From the NCBI RefSeq assembly GCF_002944315.1, contig NZ_CP024311.1:1898501-1962500 (forward strand): a DNA stretch of 64,000 bases, in the 5' to 3' direction. The translations under genes and the position numbers were made by a program. The stretch's first letter is position 1. Each line of letters begins with the position of its first letter. The notes under the pieces are model-generated. The model saw only the letters and a list, made by a program, of their open reading frames with translations. It searched no databases and had not been told where the DNA came from. Positions 41,445-50,077 of the stretch are shown piece after piece. Source of the stretch: Rhizobium sp. NXC24 (GTDB lineage: Bacteria > Pseudomonadota > Alphaproteobacteria > Rhizobiales > Rhizobiaceae).

Positions 41445-41459
41445 GAACAAAGAAAGAAC
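41445..41459. promoter_or_regulatory. LexA (SOS) box in the uvrA-ssb divergent region
   Basis: GAAC (41445-41448), seven bases, GAAC (41456-41459) is an exact match to the direct-repeat LexA operator of alphaproteobacteria (GTTC-N7-GTTC on the other strand). It lies 120 bases upstream of uvrA and 167 bases upstream of ssb, so one operator could repress either or both genes. The rest of the 302-base intergenic region shows nothing else I can name. Confidence 0.8.
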
Positions 41460-41626
41460 AAATTTGCCTTCGGGTCAAGGCCGCGTATCATTTCGCATTT
41501 CATATAATGTCTGTGGATGAGCGCAGCAGATGGGGCCACGTAAATAGCGCCTGATGGCGGCAATGGTCTAAGGTGCGTGGATAGAATTTCAGAGCCGTCG
41601 ATGGGCGGCAAGCAGGGTAGGTAATC

Positions 41627-42187
41627 ATGGCCGGTAGTGTGAACAAGGTAATTCTGGTTGGAAATCTCGGGGCGGACCCGGAAATCCGCCGTACGCAGGA
41701 CGGCCGTCCGATCGCCAACCTCAACATCGCGACGTCGGAAACCTGGCGCGACCGCAATTCCGGCGAGCGCCGGGAAAAGACGGAATGGCACCGCGTCGTG
41801 ATCTTCAATGAAGGTCTCTGCAAGGTTGCCGAACAATATTTGAAGAAGGGCGCCAAGGTCTATATCGAGGGCGCACTTCAGACGCGTAAATGGCAGGATC
41901 AGAACGGCCAGGATCGTTATTCGACCGAAATCGTGTTGCAGGGCTTCAATTCGACGCTGACCATGCTGGATGGCCGTGGCGAAGGCGGCGGCGCTGTCGA
42001 AGGCGGTCGGGGTGGACGCGGCGGCGGTGACTTTGGCGGTGGTTATGGTGGCGACTATGGTGGTGACGACTACGGCCAGCCCTCGTCGCAATCGTCGGGC
42101 CGTGGCGCCAGCGGTGGCCGTGGCGGCGCCGCAAGCGGCGGCGGCAGCAACTTCTCGCGCGATCTGGACGACGATATTCCGTTTTGA
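41627..42187 (+). CDS. ssb: single-stranded DNA-binding protein
   Basis: A 186-residue SSB. The N-terminal OB fold (residues 1-112) starts [20 protein letters not shown] and contains [20 protein letters not shown] and [21 protein letters not shown] long glycine-rich linker (residues about 120-175) leads to the acidic tip DDDIPF that recruits replication and repair proteins. It is divergent from uvrA across a LexA box. Confidence 0.97.
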   Translation: MAGSVNKVILVGNLGADPEIRRTQDGRPIANLNIATSETWRDRNSGERREKTEWHRVVIFNEGLCKVAEQYLKKGAKVYIEGALQTRKWQDQNGQDRYSTEIVLQGFNSTLTMLDGRGEGGGAVEGGRGGRGGGDFGGGYGGDYGGDDYGQPSSQSSGRGASGGRGGAASGGGSNFSRDLDDDIPF

Positions 42188-42228
42188 TCCCGTCGCTTTG
42201 ATCGGCAAGTCGTATCGAGTTGAGTTGA

Positions 42229-42256
42229 ACGGCCCGTCTTTCCGGCGGGCCTTTCT
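42229..42256 (+). terminator. terminator after ssb
   Basis: Stem GGCCCG (42231-42236) and CGGGCC (42246-42251) around TCTTTCCGG, preceded by GAAC and followed by TTTCT. Moderate strength; it lies 43 bases past the ssb stop. Confidence 0.65.
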
Positions 42257-42262
42257 GTAAGT

Positions 42263-42895
42263 TTATGTGAGCTTGAGCGCCGCTTTCGCGCCATCCACGA
42301 CGAATTGGGCAGCGAGCGCGGCGAGGATGACGCCGAGCAGGCGCGTGAGGATGGCGCGGCCCGTTGACCCCAGCATACGGTCAAGCCTCTCGGAAATAGC
42401 TAATGCCGCATAGACCAGCCCGAGATTGATCGCGATAACGAGGATCAATTGAGCTCGGTCGAGCATTGTCTGAAGCGAACCGGCCAGCAGGATGGTTGCC
42501 GAAATGGCGCCAGGACCCGCGATCAGCGGCAGAGCCAAGGGAAACACCGCGATATTCTGGATATGATCCTTGGTGATTGCGACTTCCGTCGTCTTTTCCT
42601 TTCTGTCCTGCCGTCTCTCGAACACCATCTCGAAAGCGATCCAGAAAAGCAGCAGGCCGCCCGCTATACGGAACGCACCGATGGAGATGCCGAGAATGCC
42701 AAGCACGCTGGCGCCGAACAAGGCAAAGGCCGCCATGATGAAGAATGCGATCAGCGAGCCGCGCAATGCCACCTGATGGCGTTGAGCCCGGTTCATGCCA
42801 GCCGTAAGGCCGATGAACAGCGGAGCAAGACCTGGCGGATCGACTGTGACGAGCAGCGTTGTGAAGGCATTGATCAGCGTGTCCGCGCTCGCCAT
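42263..42895 (-). CDS. MarC-family membrane protein
   Basis: A 210-residue protein with six predicted membrane helices, of the MarC/UPF0056 family: FTTLLVTVDPPGLAPLFIGL near residue 10 (the conserved DPxG), FGASVLGILGISIGAFRIAG, and ILLAGSLQTMLDRAQLILVI. The family was once linked to multiple antibiotic resistance, but no transport function is proven. ATG 42895, preceded by GGGGA, gives the family length; an ATG at 42934 would add 13 residues. It converges on ssb. Confidence 0.85.
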   Translation of the reverse strand: MASADTLINAFTTLLVTVDPPGLAPLFIGLTAGMNRAQRHQVALRGSLIAFFIMAAFALFGASVLGILGISIGAFRIAGGLLLFWIAFEMVFERRQDRKEKTTEVAITKDHIQNIAVFPLALPLIAGPGAISATILLAGSLQTMLDRAQLILVIAINLGLVYAALAISERLDRMLGSTGRAILTRLLGVILAALAAQFVVDGAKAALKLT

Positions 42896-43055
42896 ATGAT
42901 CCCCGGCATTTGTTTCTATTTGTTGTTGGCCCATTGATATGCGAGGAATGACGTTTCGCAAAGCGCAATGCGGGCTCGCCAAAACGTTCTGCCACGGAAA
43001 TGTTCGATTTAGCGGGTTAAGAGGGCAAAAGCCTGTTCAAAAGCACCCGTCAAAA

Positions 43056-43085
43056 TTGGCGCTTGCAGGGCCTTTCGGCTATAAA
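43056..43085 (+). promoter_or_regulatory. candidate gyrA promoter
   Basis: TTGGCG (43056-43061), an 18-base spacer, and TATAAA (43080-43085) resemble a housekeeping promoter 36 bases before the gyrA start codon. It is the best match in the 225-base gap between marC and gyrA. Confidence 0.4.
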
Positions 43086-43120
43086 TTTCGCAGTGATTCT
43101 AAAAGAGATCGTGATCTGTT

Positions 43121-45925
43121 TTGACTGAACAAACACCACCCGGCGGCGGGAAGCTCCCGCCAGGCATCGAGCCGATTTCCATCATGGAGGAAATGCAGCG
43201 GTCGTATCTCGATTACGCGATGAGCGTGATCGTCAGCCGCGCACTTCCCGATGTTCGCGATGGTCTCAAGCCCGTCCATCGGCGCATTCTGTACGGCATG
43301 TCGGAACTCGGGATCGACTGGAACAAGAAATACGTAAAATGCGCTCGCGTCACCGGTGACGTGATGGGTAAATACCATCCGCACGGCAACCTGGCGATTT
43401 ATGACGCGCTCGCGCGCATGGCGCAGCCCTGGTCGCTTCGCCTGCCGCTGATCGACGGTCAGGGCAATTTCGGCTCCGTCGACGGCGATCCGCCGGCGGC
43501 CGAACGTTATACGGAATGCCGCCTGCAGAAGGTCGCGCATTCGCTGCTCGACGATCTCGACAAGGAAACGGTCGATTTCCGCGAGAACTATGACGGCACA
43601 TTGAGCGAGCCCGTCGTCGTCCCGGCAAAGTTCCCGAACCTGCTGGTCAACGGCTCCGGCGGTATCGCCGTCGGCATGGCGACCAATATTCCGCCGCACA
43701 ATCTTTCCGAAGTGATCGACGGCTGTATCGCGCTGATCGACAATCCGGCGATCGAGCTGCCGGAGATCATGCAGATCATCCCGGGTCCGGATTTTCCGAC
43801 CGGCGCGAAGATTCTCGGCCGTGCCGGCATCCGCTCGGCCTACGAGACCGGACGCGGCTCCATCGTCATGCGCGGCGTCGCGACGATCGAGCCGATGCGT
43901 GGCGACCGCGAACAGATCATCATCACCGAGATTCCTTATCAGGTGAACAAGGCGTCGATGATCGAGAAGATGGCCGAACTCGTGCGCGAAAAGCGTATCG
44001 AAGGCATCTCCGACCTGCGCGACGAATCCGACCGCCAGGGCTATCGCGTGGTGATCGAGCTGAAGCGCGACGCCAACGCCGAGGTCATCCTCAATCAGCT
44101 TTATCGCTATACGCCGCTGCAGACCTCTTTCGGTGCAAACGTGGTGGCGCTGAATGGCGGTAAGCCGGAGCAACTGACCCTTCTCGACATGCTGAGGGCC
44201 TTTGTGTCCTTCCGCGAGGACGTGGTCAGCCGCCGCACCAAATATTTGCTGCGCAAGGCGCGCGAACGCGCCCACGTCTTGGTCGGTCTCGCCATCGCGG
44301 TCGCCAATATCGATGAGGTGATCCGCGTTATCCGTCATGCGCCCGACCCGCAATCGGCGCGTGAAGAGCTGATGACCCGCCGCTGGCCGGCGGCAGACGT
44401 CGAATCCCTTATCCGGCTAATCGATGATCCGCGCCACCGCATCAACGAAGACGGCACCTATAATCTGTCGGAAGAGCAGGCGCGCGCCATTCTCGAGCTG
44501 CGTCTTGCCCGTTTGACGGCACTTGGCCGTGACGAAATCGGCGACGAACTCAATAAGATCGGCGCCGAGATCAAGGACTATCTCGATATCCTGTCGTCGC
44601 GTGTTCGTATCCAAGCCATTGTAAAAGAAGAGCTTGCAGCCGTTCGCGACGAATTCGGCACGCCGCGCCGCACCGAAATCGTCGACGGCGGCCTGGAGAT
44701 GGATGACGAGGACCTGATTGCCCGCGAGGACATGGTCGTTACCGTTTCCCACCTTGGCTACATCAAGCGCGTGCCGCTGACCACCTATCGCGCCCAGCGC
44801 CGTGGCGGCAAGGGCCGCTCCGGAATGACCACGCGTGACGAGGATTTTGTTACCCGGCTATTTGTTCTCAATACGCATACGCCGGTTCTCTTCTTCTCGT
44901 CGCACGGTATCGTCTACAAGGAGAAGGTCTGGCGCCTGCCCATCGGCACGCCGCAGTCACGCGGCAAGGCGCTGATCAACATGCTGCCGCTGGAGCCCGG
45001 CGAGCGCATCACCACGATCATGCCACTTCCGGAAGACGAGAGCACCTGGGACAATCTCGACGTCATGTTCTCGACGACGCGCGGCACCGTGCGCCGCAAC
45101 AAGCTGTCGGACTTCGTTCAGGTCAATCGCAACGGCAAGATCGCCATGAAGCTGGAGGAAGAGGGCGACGAAATCCTCTCCGTCGAGACCTGCACCGAGC
45201 ATGACGACGTACTGCTGACCACGGCGCTCGGCCAGTGTATCCGTTTCTCGGTTTCGGACGTACGCGTCTTTGCCGGCCGCAACTCGATCGGCGTTCGCGG
45301 CATCAGCCTTGCATCCGGCGACCGCATCATCTCGATGACCATCGTCCGCCATGTGGACGCGGAACCTTGGGAACGCGCGGCTTATCTCAAGCGCTCCGTC
45401 AGCGAGCGTCGCTCGGCGACGGGCGAGGACGAGGAAATCGCGCTGGTTGGCGAAGAAGTCACCGAAGAGGGACAGCTCAACGACGAACGCTATGAAGAGC
45501 TGAAGGCGCTCGAGCAGTTCATCCTGACTGTCTCTGAAAAAGGCTTCGGCAAGCGCTCGTCTTCCTACGATTTCCGCATTTCCGGCCGCGGCGGCAAGGG
45601 TATTCGCGCTACCGACACGTCGAAAACCGGCGAGATCGGCGAGCTTGTGGCCGCCTTCCCGGTTGAGGAGGGTGATCAGCTCATGCTGGTGTCGGACGGG
45701 GGCCAATTGATCCGTGTTCCCGTCGGCGGCATCCGCATTGCCAGCCGCGCTACCAAGGGCGTCACCATCTTCTCGACCGCCAAGGATGAGAAGGTCGTTT
45801 CGGTCGAGCGTATCAGCGAGCCGGACGGCGAGGACGATGCGAGCGACAATGGTGCCGAGGACGACGCTGCGAACGGCGATGCGGAAGTCTCGAACGGCGA
45901 TGCCGAGGGTACGACCGAAGAATAA
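43121..45925 (+). CDS. gyrA: DNA gyrase subunit A
   Basis: A 934-residue type II topoisomerase subunit that cuts and rejoins DNA. The start is TTG, giving [19 protein letters not shown] before the conserved [20 protein letters not shown]. The catalytic tyrosine is Tyr130 in ERYTECRL. The quinolone-determining segment reads [12 protein letters not shown]: Leu91 and Asn90 stand where E. coli has Ser83 and Asp82, while Asp95 keeps Asp87. The C-terminal DNA-wrapping domain has the GyrA box QRRGGKG near residue 560. The last 35 residues are an Asp/Glu/Asn/Ala-rich acidic tail. A terminator follows. Confidence 0.98.
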   Translation: MTEQTPPGGGKLPPGIEPISIMEEMQRSYLDYAMSVIVSRALPDVRDGLKPVHRRILYGMSELGIDWNKKYVKCARVTGDVMGKYHPHGNLAIYDALARMAQPWSLRLPLIDGQGNFGSVDGDPPAAERYTECRLQKVAHSLLDDLDKETVDFRENYDGTLSEPVVVPAKFPNLLVNGSGGIAVGMATNIPPHNLSEVIDGCIALIDNPAIELPEIMQIIPGPDFPTGAKILGRAGIRSAYETGRGSIVMRGVATIEPMRGDREQIIITEIPYQVNKASMIEKMAELVREKRIEGISDLRDESDRQGYRVVIELKRDANAEVILNQLYRYTPLQTSFGANVVALNGGKPEQLTLLDMLRAFVSFREDVVSRRTKYLLRKARERAHVLVGLAIAVANIDEVIRVIRHAPDPQSAREELMTRRWPAADVESLIRLIDDPRHRINEDGTYNLSEEQARAILELRLARLTALGRDEIGDELNKIGAEIKDYLDILSSRVRIQAIVKEELAAVRDEFGTPRRTEIVDGGLEMDDEDLIAREDMVVTVSHLGYIKRVPLTTYRAQRRGGKGRSGMTTRDEDFVTRLFVLNTHTPVLFFSSHGIVYKEKVWRLPIGTPQSRGKALINMLPLEPGERITTIMPLPEDESTWDNLDVMFSTTRGTVRRNKLSDFVQVNRNGKIAMKLEEEGDEILSVETCTEHDDVLLTTALGQCIRFSVSDVRVFAGRNSIGVRGISLASGDRIISMTIVRHVDAEPWERAAYLKRSVSERRSATGEDEEIALVGEEVTEEGQLNDERYEELKALEQFILTVSEKGFGKRSSSYDFRISGRGGKGIRATDTSKTGEIGELVAAFPVEEGDQLMLVSDGGQLIRVPVGGIRIASRATKGVTIFSTAKDEKVVSVERISEPDGEDDASDNGAEDDAANGDAEVSNGDAEGTTEE

Positions 45926-45956
45926 GGTTCAGTGAACTCAGCACATGGAATGACGA

Positions 45957-45986
45957 CCGGGCGGCTTGGCTGCCCGGTTTTTTGTT
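45957..45986 (+). terminator. terminator after gyrA
   Basis: CCGGGC (45957-45962) and GCCCGG (45972-45977) with extra GGC/GCT pairing inside, followed by TTTTTT. It is 31 bases beyond the gyrA stop. Confidence 0.85.
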
Positions 45987-45987
45987 G

Positions 45988-46197
45988 ATCTCGTGGTTTT
46001 CGGGCAGCCGCGCAATGGACGATCGCATCCGCACCCGTCAGCACTTTGCGCAACAGCACGGCGTCCGCAAAATCTCCGACGACATGCGTCGTCGAAAACG
46101 GCGAACGATCGATCCCGACAACCGCGTGATTTGTCGCCAAGGCGTTAAAGATCGCACGGCCAAGCCGCCCGGAACTGCCTGTAAGAGCAATGCGCAT
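45988..46197 (-). pseudogene. truncated NAD(P)-dependent epimerase/SDR gene (N-terminal fragment)
   Basis: A minus-strand frame starting at ATG 46197, with GAGGG nine bases upstream, encodes a clean SDR N terminus: MRIALTGSSGRLGRAIFNAL, then VVGIDRSPFS, GDFADAVLLRKVL and ADAIVHCAAA. These match the dinucleotide-binding TGxxGxxG, the strand-2 Asp and the strand-4 region of nucleotide-sugar epimerases. After about residue 60 the likeness stops and the frame runs into the gyrA terminator and gyrA antisense. The catalytic YxxxK is absent, so it is a remnant. The exact 3' limit is approximate. No other gene is seen between gyrA and position 46323. Confidence 0.7.
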
Positions 46198-46322
46198 ATC
46201 GATCCCTCTATGAGACTGGATAGCCATAGCACGATTGAAGCGATTGCCGCGCTACTTGTCGCAAGAGCAGCGCCCCGTAGTGGCGCCGGGGATCGGGGAA
46301 AGGCTCGCGGGCGTAACGGCAT

Positions 46323-46354
46323 AAAAAAACCGGACGCTGGGGGAGCGTCCGGTT
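46323..46354 (-). terminator. minus-strand terminator of the small-protein cluster
   Basis: On the minus strand AACCGGACGCT (46354-46344) and AGCGTCCGGTT (46338-46328) form a perfect 11-bp stem with a five-base loop, followed by TTTTT. It is one of the strongest terminators in the window and ends transcription coming from the short genes at 46419-47062. Confidence 0.88.
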
Positions 46355-46418
46355 CGAATTAACCCGAGCGATTGGAGGGCCGCACTCGGGATCAGGAAAT
46401 ATCGCAACACCCTTTGGT

Positions 46419-46553
46419 TCAGAGGGCCTTATGGTGTTTGTTCAGCTTCTTGCTCTCCTCGCTTTCGCGGTGGAGCGCTGAGATTGTGGACGCGACGGAT
46501 ACAACGAACATGCTGCTGATGAAGAGCGTAAGCACCGTTAATATCGTGAACAT
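46419..46553 (-). CDS. 44-residue single-span membrane protein
   Basis: A short minus-strand gene with ATG at 46553 and a strong ribosome site, GGAAGGGAG, seven bases upstream. The product starts MFTILTVLTLFISSMFVVSV, one hydrophobic helix (residues 2-25), and continues as a charged tail HRESEESKKLNKHHKAL with several Lys and Glu. No family is recognised. It is last in a minus-strand series of three small genes and lies 64 bases before a strong terminator, which supports its being a real transcribed gene. Confidence 0.6.
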   Translation of the reverse strand: MFTILTVLTLFISSMFVVSVASTISALHRESEESKKLNKHHKAL

Positions 46554-46593
46554 GATCGCTCCCTTCCTCTCGTGGAACTAGCGTTCAGATCCC

Positions 46594-46752
46594 TTAATAC
46601 TGGCTGGTGGTAACGAAGGGACGAGCCGAAGCAAAGGGACCGTAGATCTTCGACTGGTCAGGCTTTTGATCGTAGAGAGCGATTGTCGCTGCAAGCATTC
46701 CCGAAATCATGGTCATCCAAACGACGTTAATAAGGGTGATCTTATCGGGCAT
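46594..46752 (-). CDS. 52-residue single-span membrane protein
   Basis: A short minus-strand gene with ATG at 46752 and AAGGA about eight bases upstream. The product has one hydrophobic helix near residues 5-23 (ITLINVVWMTMISGMLAATI) and a polar C-terminal part with IYGPFASARPFVTTSQY. An in-frame ATG at 46860 would give 88 residues and overlap the preceding gene by 14 bases, but without a better ribosome site. No family is recognised. It is the middle gene of the small-protein series. Confidence 0.5.
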   Translation of the reverse strand: MPDKITLINVVWMTMISGMLAATIALYDQKPDQSKIYGPFASARPFVTTSQY

Positions 46753-46846
46753 ACTCTGTTTCCTTCTTACCGCAATGAGCAAATCTAAGGTTCGGGCTTT
46801 AACGCGGCGGCCGATGAATGGTTCCGCCTTGATGTTGAGCGTCTGT

Positions 46847-47062
46847 TTACCAACGTCCATCTGAAGCGACCTTGAATGCCTTGTTCATCTGGCGTTCAGA
46901 TTCGCGATGCGTTTTGCGCATGGCGTTGGCGATTTCTTGAGCAGAATTGGTGGTGTTAGCCGGGGAAGCCCATTCTATTTCGTAGTTGTTCGCGAAAAGA
47001 TGAACGGCGTATTCAAGAGCGAAAGAGCCGATAACGGCGACTGCAACAATAAGGACCAACAT
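46847..47062 (-). CDS. 71-residue single-span membrane protein
   Basis: A minus-strand gene with ATG at 47062 preceded by AAGGAAG. The product starts MLVLIVAVAVIGSFALEYAV, one hydrophobic helix (residues 1-23), then a polar part with EIEWASPANTTNS and a C-terminal helix with many charges, MRKTHRESERQMNKAF, ending KVASDGRW. An alternative ATG at 47173 lacks a ribosome site. A segment upstream (47141-47187) resembles the C-terminal coding region at DNA and protein level, suggesting a decayed tandem duplicate. No family is recognised. It is first in the small-protein series. Confidence 0.55.
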   Translation of the reverse strand: MLVLIVAVAVIGSFALEYAVHLFANNYEIEWASPANTTNSAQEIANAMRKTHRESERQMNKAFKVASDGRW

Positions 47063-47140
47063 GGCCTGATCTTCCTTGAGCCAGAGGCGGGTGAGCCGAT
47101 GAAAGCGGCCCGTTTCGATGTTGGTGCGAATAGAGCATTG

Positions 47141-47187
47141 TTGATCTGAAACGGGCTTGAACGCCGCATTCATCTGCTGTTCAGAGG
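47141..47187 (-). repeat. second copy of the SE-QMN-AFK-SD coding motif
   Basis: In the minus-strand frame this region encodes [16 protein letters not shown], close to ESERQMNKAFKVASDG encoded at 46850-46902. The DNA of the two copies agrees at roughly 34 of 42 bases by eye. It reads as the surviving 3' end of an upstream duplicate of the 71-residue gene. Confidence 0.55.
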
Positions 47188-47263
47188 CAGCCAAGTGGTT
47201 GTAAATGACTTGCGATACCGGCCCATCCGTGACAAAAGGCTGCAAACAACGAGCCGGTCTGGT

Positions 47264-47767
47264 ATGACGACAGCCTTTTATCCTGGATCTTTCGATCCGA
47301 TGACCAATGGACATCTGGATGTCCTCGTGCAGGCGCTGAATGTCGCCTCCAAGGTTATTGTCGCGATCGGCATTCATCCTGGCAAGAAACCGCTTTTCTC
47401 CTTCGAGGAACGCGCGGAATTGATCACCCGGTCGCTTGCCGAAGCGCTGCCGCAGAAGGTTGGGGATATCTCCGTTGTCGCCTTCGACAATCTGGTGGTC
47501 GACGCGGCGCGCAAGCATGGCGCGAGCCTTTTGGTGCGCGGCCTGCGTGATGGCACCGATCTTGACTATGAAATGCAGATGGCCGGCATGAACCGCCAGA
47601 TGGCGCCTGATATTCAGACCCTGTTTCTGCCGGCCGGCACGGCATCGCGGCCTATAACCGCCACATTGGTGCGGCAGATCGCATCCATGGGCGGCGATGT
47701 CAGCGCTTTCGTGCCCGCAGCGGTTCTTGAAGCCCTGACAGGCAAGCTAAAAGATACGGTCCAATAA
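47264..47767 (+). CDS. coaD: phosphopantetheine adenylyltransferase
   Basis: A 167-residue enzyme that makes dephospho-CoA, the penultimate step of coenzyme A synthesis. It starts [20 protein letters not shown] with the nucleotidyltransferase motif TNGH, and has [20 protein letters not shown] and the TLFLPA strand before [22 protein letters not shown] 47264 gives the usual start of the family; an upstream in-frame ATG at 47195 is not used. The two cyclophilin genes follow closely. Confidence 0.95.
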   Translation: MTTAFYPGSFDPMTNGHLDVLVQALNVASKVIVAIGIHPGKKPLFSFEERAELITRSLAEALPQKVGDISVVAFDNLVVDAARKHGASLLVRGLRDGTDLDYEMQMAGMNRQMAPDIQTLFLPAGTASRPITATLVRQIASMGGDVSAFVPAAVLEALTGKLKDTVQ

Positions 47768-47802
47768 AGACTGGCCGAAATCATTTTCCGAACGGAGCAC
47801 CC

Positions 47803-48375
47803 ATGAAACTCTTTCATCTCGCATTGGCAGGTTTTCTCAGCCTTGCCGCCTTCGCAGGCAGCGCCTTCTCGGCCGCGGCCGACGATTTTCTGACGATCCA
47901 GCTCAAGGATGGCCCGGTCGTCATTCAGTTGATGCCGGATGTTGCTCCGAAGCATGTCGCACAGATCGAAGCGCTGGCGAAGAAGGGTGCATATGACAAT
48001 GTCGCCTTCCATCGTGTCATCGACGGCTTCATGGCACAGACCGGCGACGTGCAGTACGGCAACATGACCAAAGGTTACAATCCTCAGAAGGCCGGTACCG
48101 GCGGCTCCGATATGCCCAATCTTCCGGCCGAATTCTCCAAGGTTCCGTTCAAGCGTGGCACGGTCGGCATGGCGCGTGCCCAGGATCCGAATTCCGCTAA
48201 CTCGCAGTTCTTCATCATGTTCGCCGACGGCGACTTCCTGAATGGCCAGTACACGGTCGTCGGCAAGGTCGTCTCCGGCATGGAATTCGCCGACAAGATC
48301 AAGCGCGGCGAAGGCCAGAACGGCGAAGTGAGCAACCCCGACCGCATGGTCAAGGTCACGGTCGGCAAGAAGTAA
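47803..48375 (+). CDS. periplasmic peptidyl-prolyl cis-trans isomerase (cyclophilin)
   Basis: A 190-residue cyclophilin with a signal peptide (LALAGFLSLAAFAGSAFSAAA, mature ADDFLTIQL), so it would act in the periplasm. The catalytic core is complete: FHRVIDGFMAQTGDVQYGN with the active-site arginine, GTVGMARAQDPNSANSQFF. It is followed 27 bases later by a cytoplasmic cyclophilin gene with a very similar core, apparently from tandem duplication. Confidence 0.92.
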   Translation: MKLFHLALAGFLSLAAFAGSAFSAAADDFLTIQLKDGPVVIQLMPDVAPKHVAQIEALAKKGAYDNVAFHRVIDGFMAQTGDVQYGNMTKGYNPQKAGTGGSDMPNLPAEFSKVPFKRGTVGMARAQDPNSANSQFFIMFADGDFLNGQYTVVGKVVSGMEFADKIKRGEGQNGEVSNPDRMVKVTVGKK

Positions 48376-48402
48376 AATTCGAGAAGAGAAGAGGAAACAA
48401 AA

Positions 48403-48912
48403 ATGGCTGAGATCAAGGATCCCGAAAACACCCTCGTCCTGGAAACCACCAAGGGTCAGGTCGTCATTCAGTTGCTGCCGCAGGTAGCGCCCGAGCATGT
48501 CGCCCGCATCAAGGAACTTGCCCGCGAGAAGGCTTATGATGGCGTCGTTTTCCACCGCGTCATCGACGGCTTCATGGCCCAGACCGGCGACGTGCAATAC
48601 GGCAAGCAGGGCAGCGAGAGCTTCAATCCCGGCCGTGCCGGCATGGGCGGCTCCTCGAAGCCCGACCTGAAGGCCGAATTTTCCGCAACGTCGCACATTC
48701 GCGGCACCTGCTCGATGGCTCGTTCGCAGAACCCGAACTCGGCCAACTCGCAGTTCTTCATCTGCTTCGCCGACGCTCCGTGGCTGAACAAGCAGTACTC
48801 GGTCTGGGGCCAGGTCATCTCCGGCATGGAAATTGTCGACCAGATCAAGCGCGGCGAGCCGGTGAAGGATCCGGACTCGATCGTATCCGCTCGGGTTGCC
48901 GCTGACGTCTGA
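48403..48912 (+). CDS. ppiB: cytoplasmic peptidyl-prolyl cis-trans isomerase (cyclophilin B type)
   Basis: A 169-residue cyclophilin without signal peptide. It has VFHRVIDGFMAQTGDVQYGK and GTCSMARSQNPNSANSQFF, the catalytic arginine and the substrate-binding strand. It follows its periplasmic paralogue at 27 bases and has AGGA before the start. A hairpin ends the unit before queA. Confidence 0.93.
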   Translation: MAEIKDPENTLVLETTKGQVVIQLLPQVAPEHVARIKELAREKAYDGVVFHRVIDGFMAQTGDVQYGKQGSESFNPGRAGMGGSSKPDLKAEFSATSHIRGTCSMARSQNPNSANSQFFICFADAPWLNKQYSVWGQVISGMEIVDQIKRGEPVKDPDSIVSARVAADV

Positions 48913-48926
48913 TCGTGATTATTCCT

Positions 48927-48972
48927 GAAGCCCGCCTCTCGCGCTTTGGCGTGGGGGCGGGTTTCGCTTTGC
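48927..48972 (+). terminator. hairpin after ppiB
   Basis: AGCCCGCC (48929-48936) pairs with GGCGGGTT (48956-48963) across a partly paired interior containing GCGC and GGCG; TTTCGCTTT follows. A plausible but not strong terminator between ppiB and queA. Confidence 0.5.
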
Positions 48973-48985
48973 TGAGATTACCAGA

Positions 48986-50071
48986 ATGCGCGTTGACCTT
49001 TTCGATTTCGACCTGCCGGATGAGCGCATTGCGCTGAGACCCGCCGAGCCGCGTGACAGCGCGCGCCTGCTCGTCGTCGATCCGAATAATGGCGAGGCGG
49101 CTCTGAGCGATCATCACATCCGCGATCTGCCATCTTTCCTGCGACCGGGCGATGCTGTCGTCTTCAATGACACTAAGGTCATCCCGGCCCAGTTGGAGGG
49201 CATTCGTCATCGGGAAGGCGCGCCCGGTCAGCAGGTGTCGGCGACGCTGCATATGCGCGCCGCGCCCGACCGCTGGAAAGCTTTCGCCAAGCCGGGCAAG
49301 CGCATCAAGATCGGCGATCGCATCCAGTTCGGCCATGGCGAAAATGTTTGCATCCTTGGCGCTCTTGACGCCGTGGTCGAGGAGAAGGGTGAGGGCGGCG
49401 AGATCACGTTGCGCTTCGATCTCTCCGGTCCGGCGCTGGATGAGGCGATTGCCGCAGTAGGCCATATTCCGTTGCCGCCCTATATCGCCGCCAAACGGCC
49501 GGAAGACGAGCGCGACCGCACGGACTACCAGACAATCTACGCTCGTGAGGAGGGCGCCGTTGCTGCGCCGACCGCGGGCCTGCATTTTACCCCGTCGCTG
49601 TTTACCGCGCTTGATATCATGGGCGTCGAGCGGCATTTCGTGACGCTGCATGTCGGCGCCGGTACGTTTCTGCCCGTCAAGGCCGACGACACTGAAGACC
49701 ACAAGATGCATTTCGAGATCGGCTATGTCGACGCGACGACGGCGGCGAAGCTGAATGCGGTGAAGGCGAGGGGCGGGCGCATCGTCTGCGTCGGCACGAC
49801 CTCGCTACGGCTGATCGAAAGTGCCGCCGGCGATGACGGAACGATCAAGCCCTGGCACGGCGCGACCGGCATCTTCATCACGCCCGGCTATCGCTTCAAG
49901 GCGGTCGATCTCTTGATGACGAATTTCCATCTGCCGCGTTCGACGCTGTTCATGCTGGTATCGGCCTTTGCCGGCCTTGATACCATGCGCGCGGCCTACA
50001 CCCATGCTATTGAGACAGGCTATCGCTTCTATTCCTATGGCGATGGCAGCCTGCTCTACCGGAAAGACTAA
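48986..50071 (+). CDS. queA: S-adenosylmethionine:tRNA ribosyltransferase-isomerase
   Basis: A 361-residue enzyme of queuosine synthesis that adds the epoxycyclopentanediol group to preQ1 in tRNA, using the ribose of SAM. It begins [20 protein letters not shown] and has [35 protein letters not shown] and [20 protein letters not shown], all QueA signatures. tgt, which acts one step earlier, starts six bases after its stop, so the two enzymes of the pathway are encoded together. Confidence 0.96.
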   Translation: MRVDLFDFDLPDERIALRPAEPRDSARLLVVDPNNGEAALSDHHIRDLPSFLRPGDAVVFNDTKVIPAQLEGIRHREGAPGQQVSATLHMRAAPDRWKAFAKPGKRIKIGDRIQFGHGENVCILGALDAVVEEKGEGGEITLRFDLSGPALDEAIAAVGHIPLPPYIAAKRPEDERDRTDYQTIYAREEGAVAAPTAGLHFTPSLFTALDIMGVERHFVTLHVGAGTFLPVKADDTEDHKMHFEIGYVDATTAAKLNAVKARGGRIVCVGTTSLRLIESAAGDDGTIKPWHGATGIFITPGYRFKAVDLLMTNFHLPRSTLFMLVSAFAGLDTMRAAYTHAIETGYRFYSYGDGSLLYRKD

Positions 50072-50077
50072 GACGAG

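Noticed and set aside
46351..46360. GGTTCGAATT, resembling a tRNA T-loop
   Set aside because: It is the arm of the perfect terminator hairpin and no acceptor, D or anticodon stems can be drawn around it.
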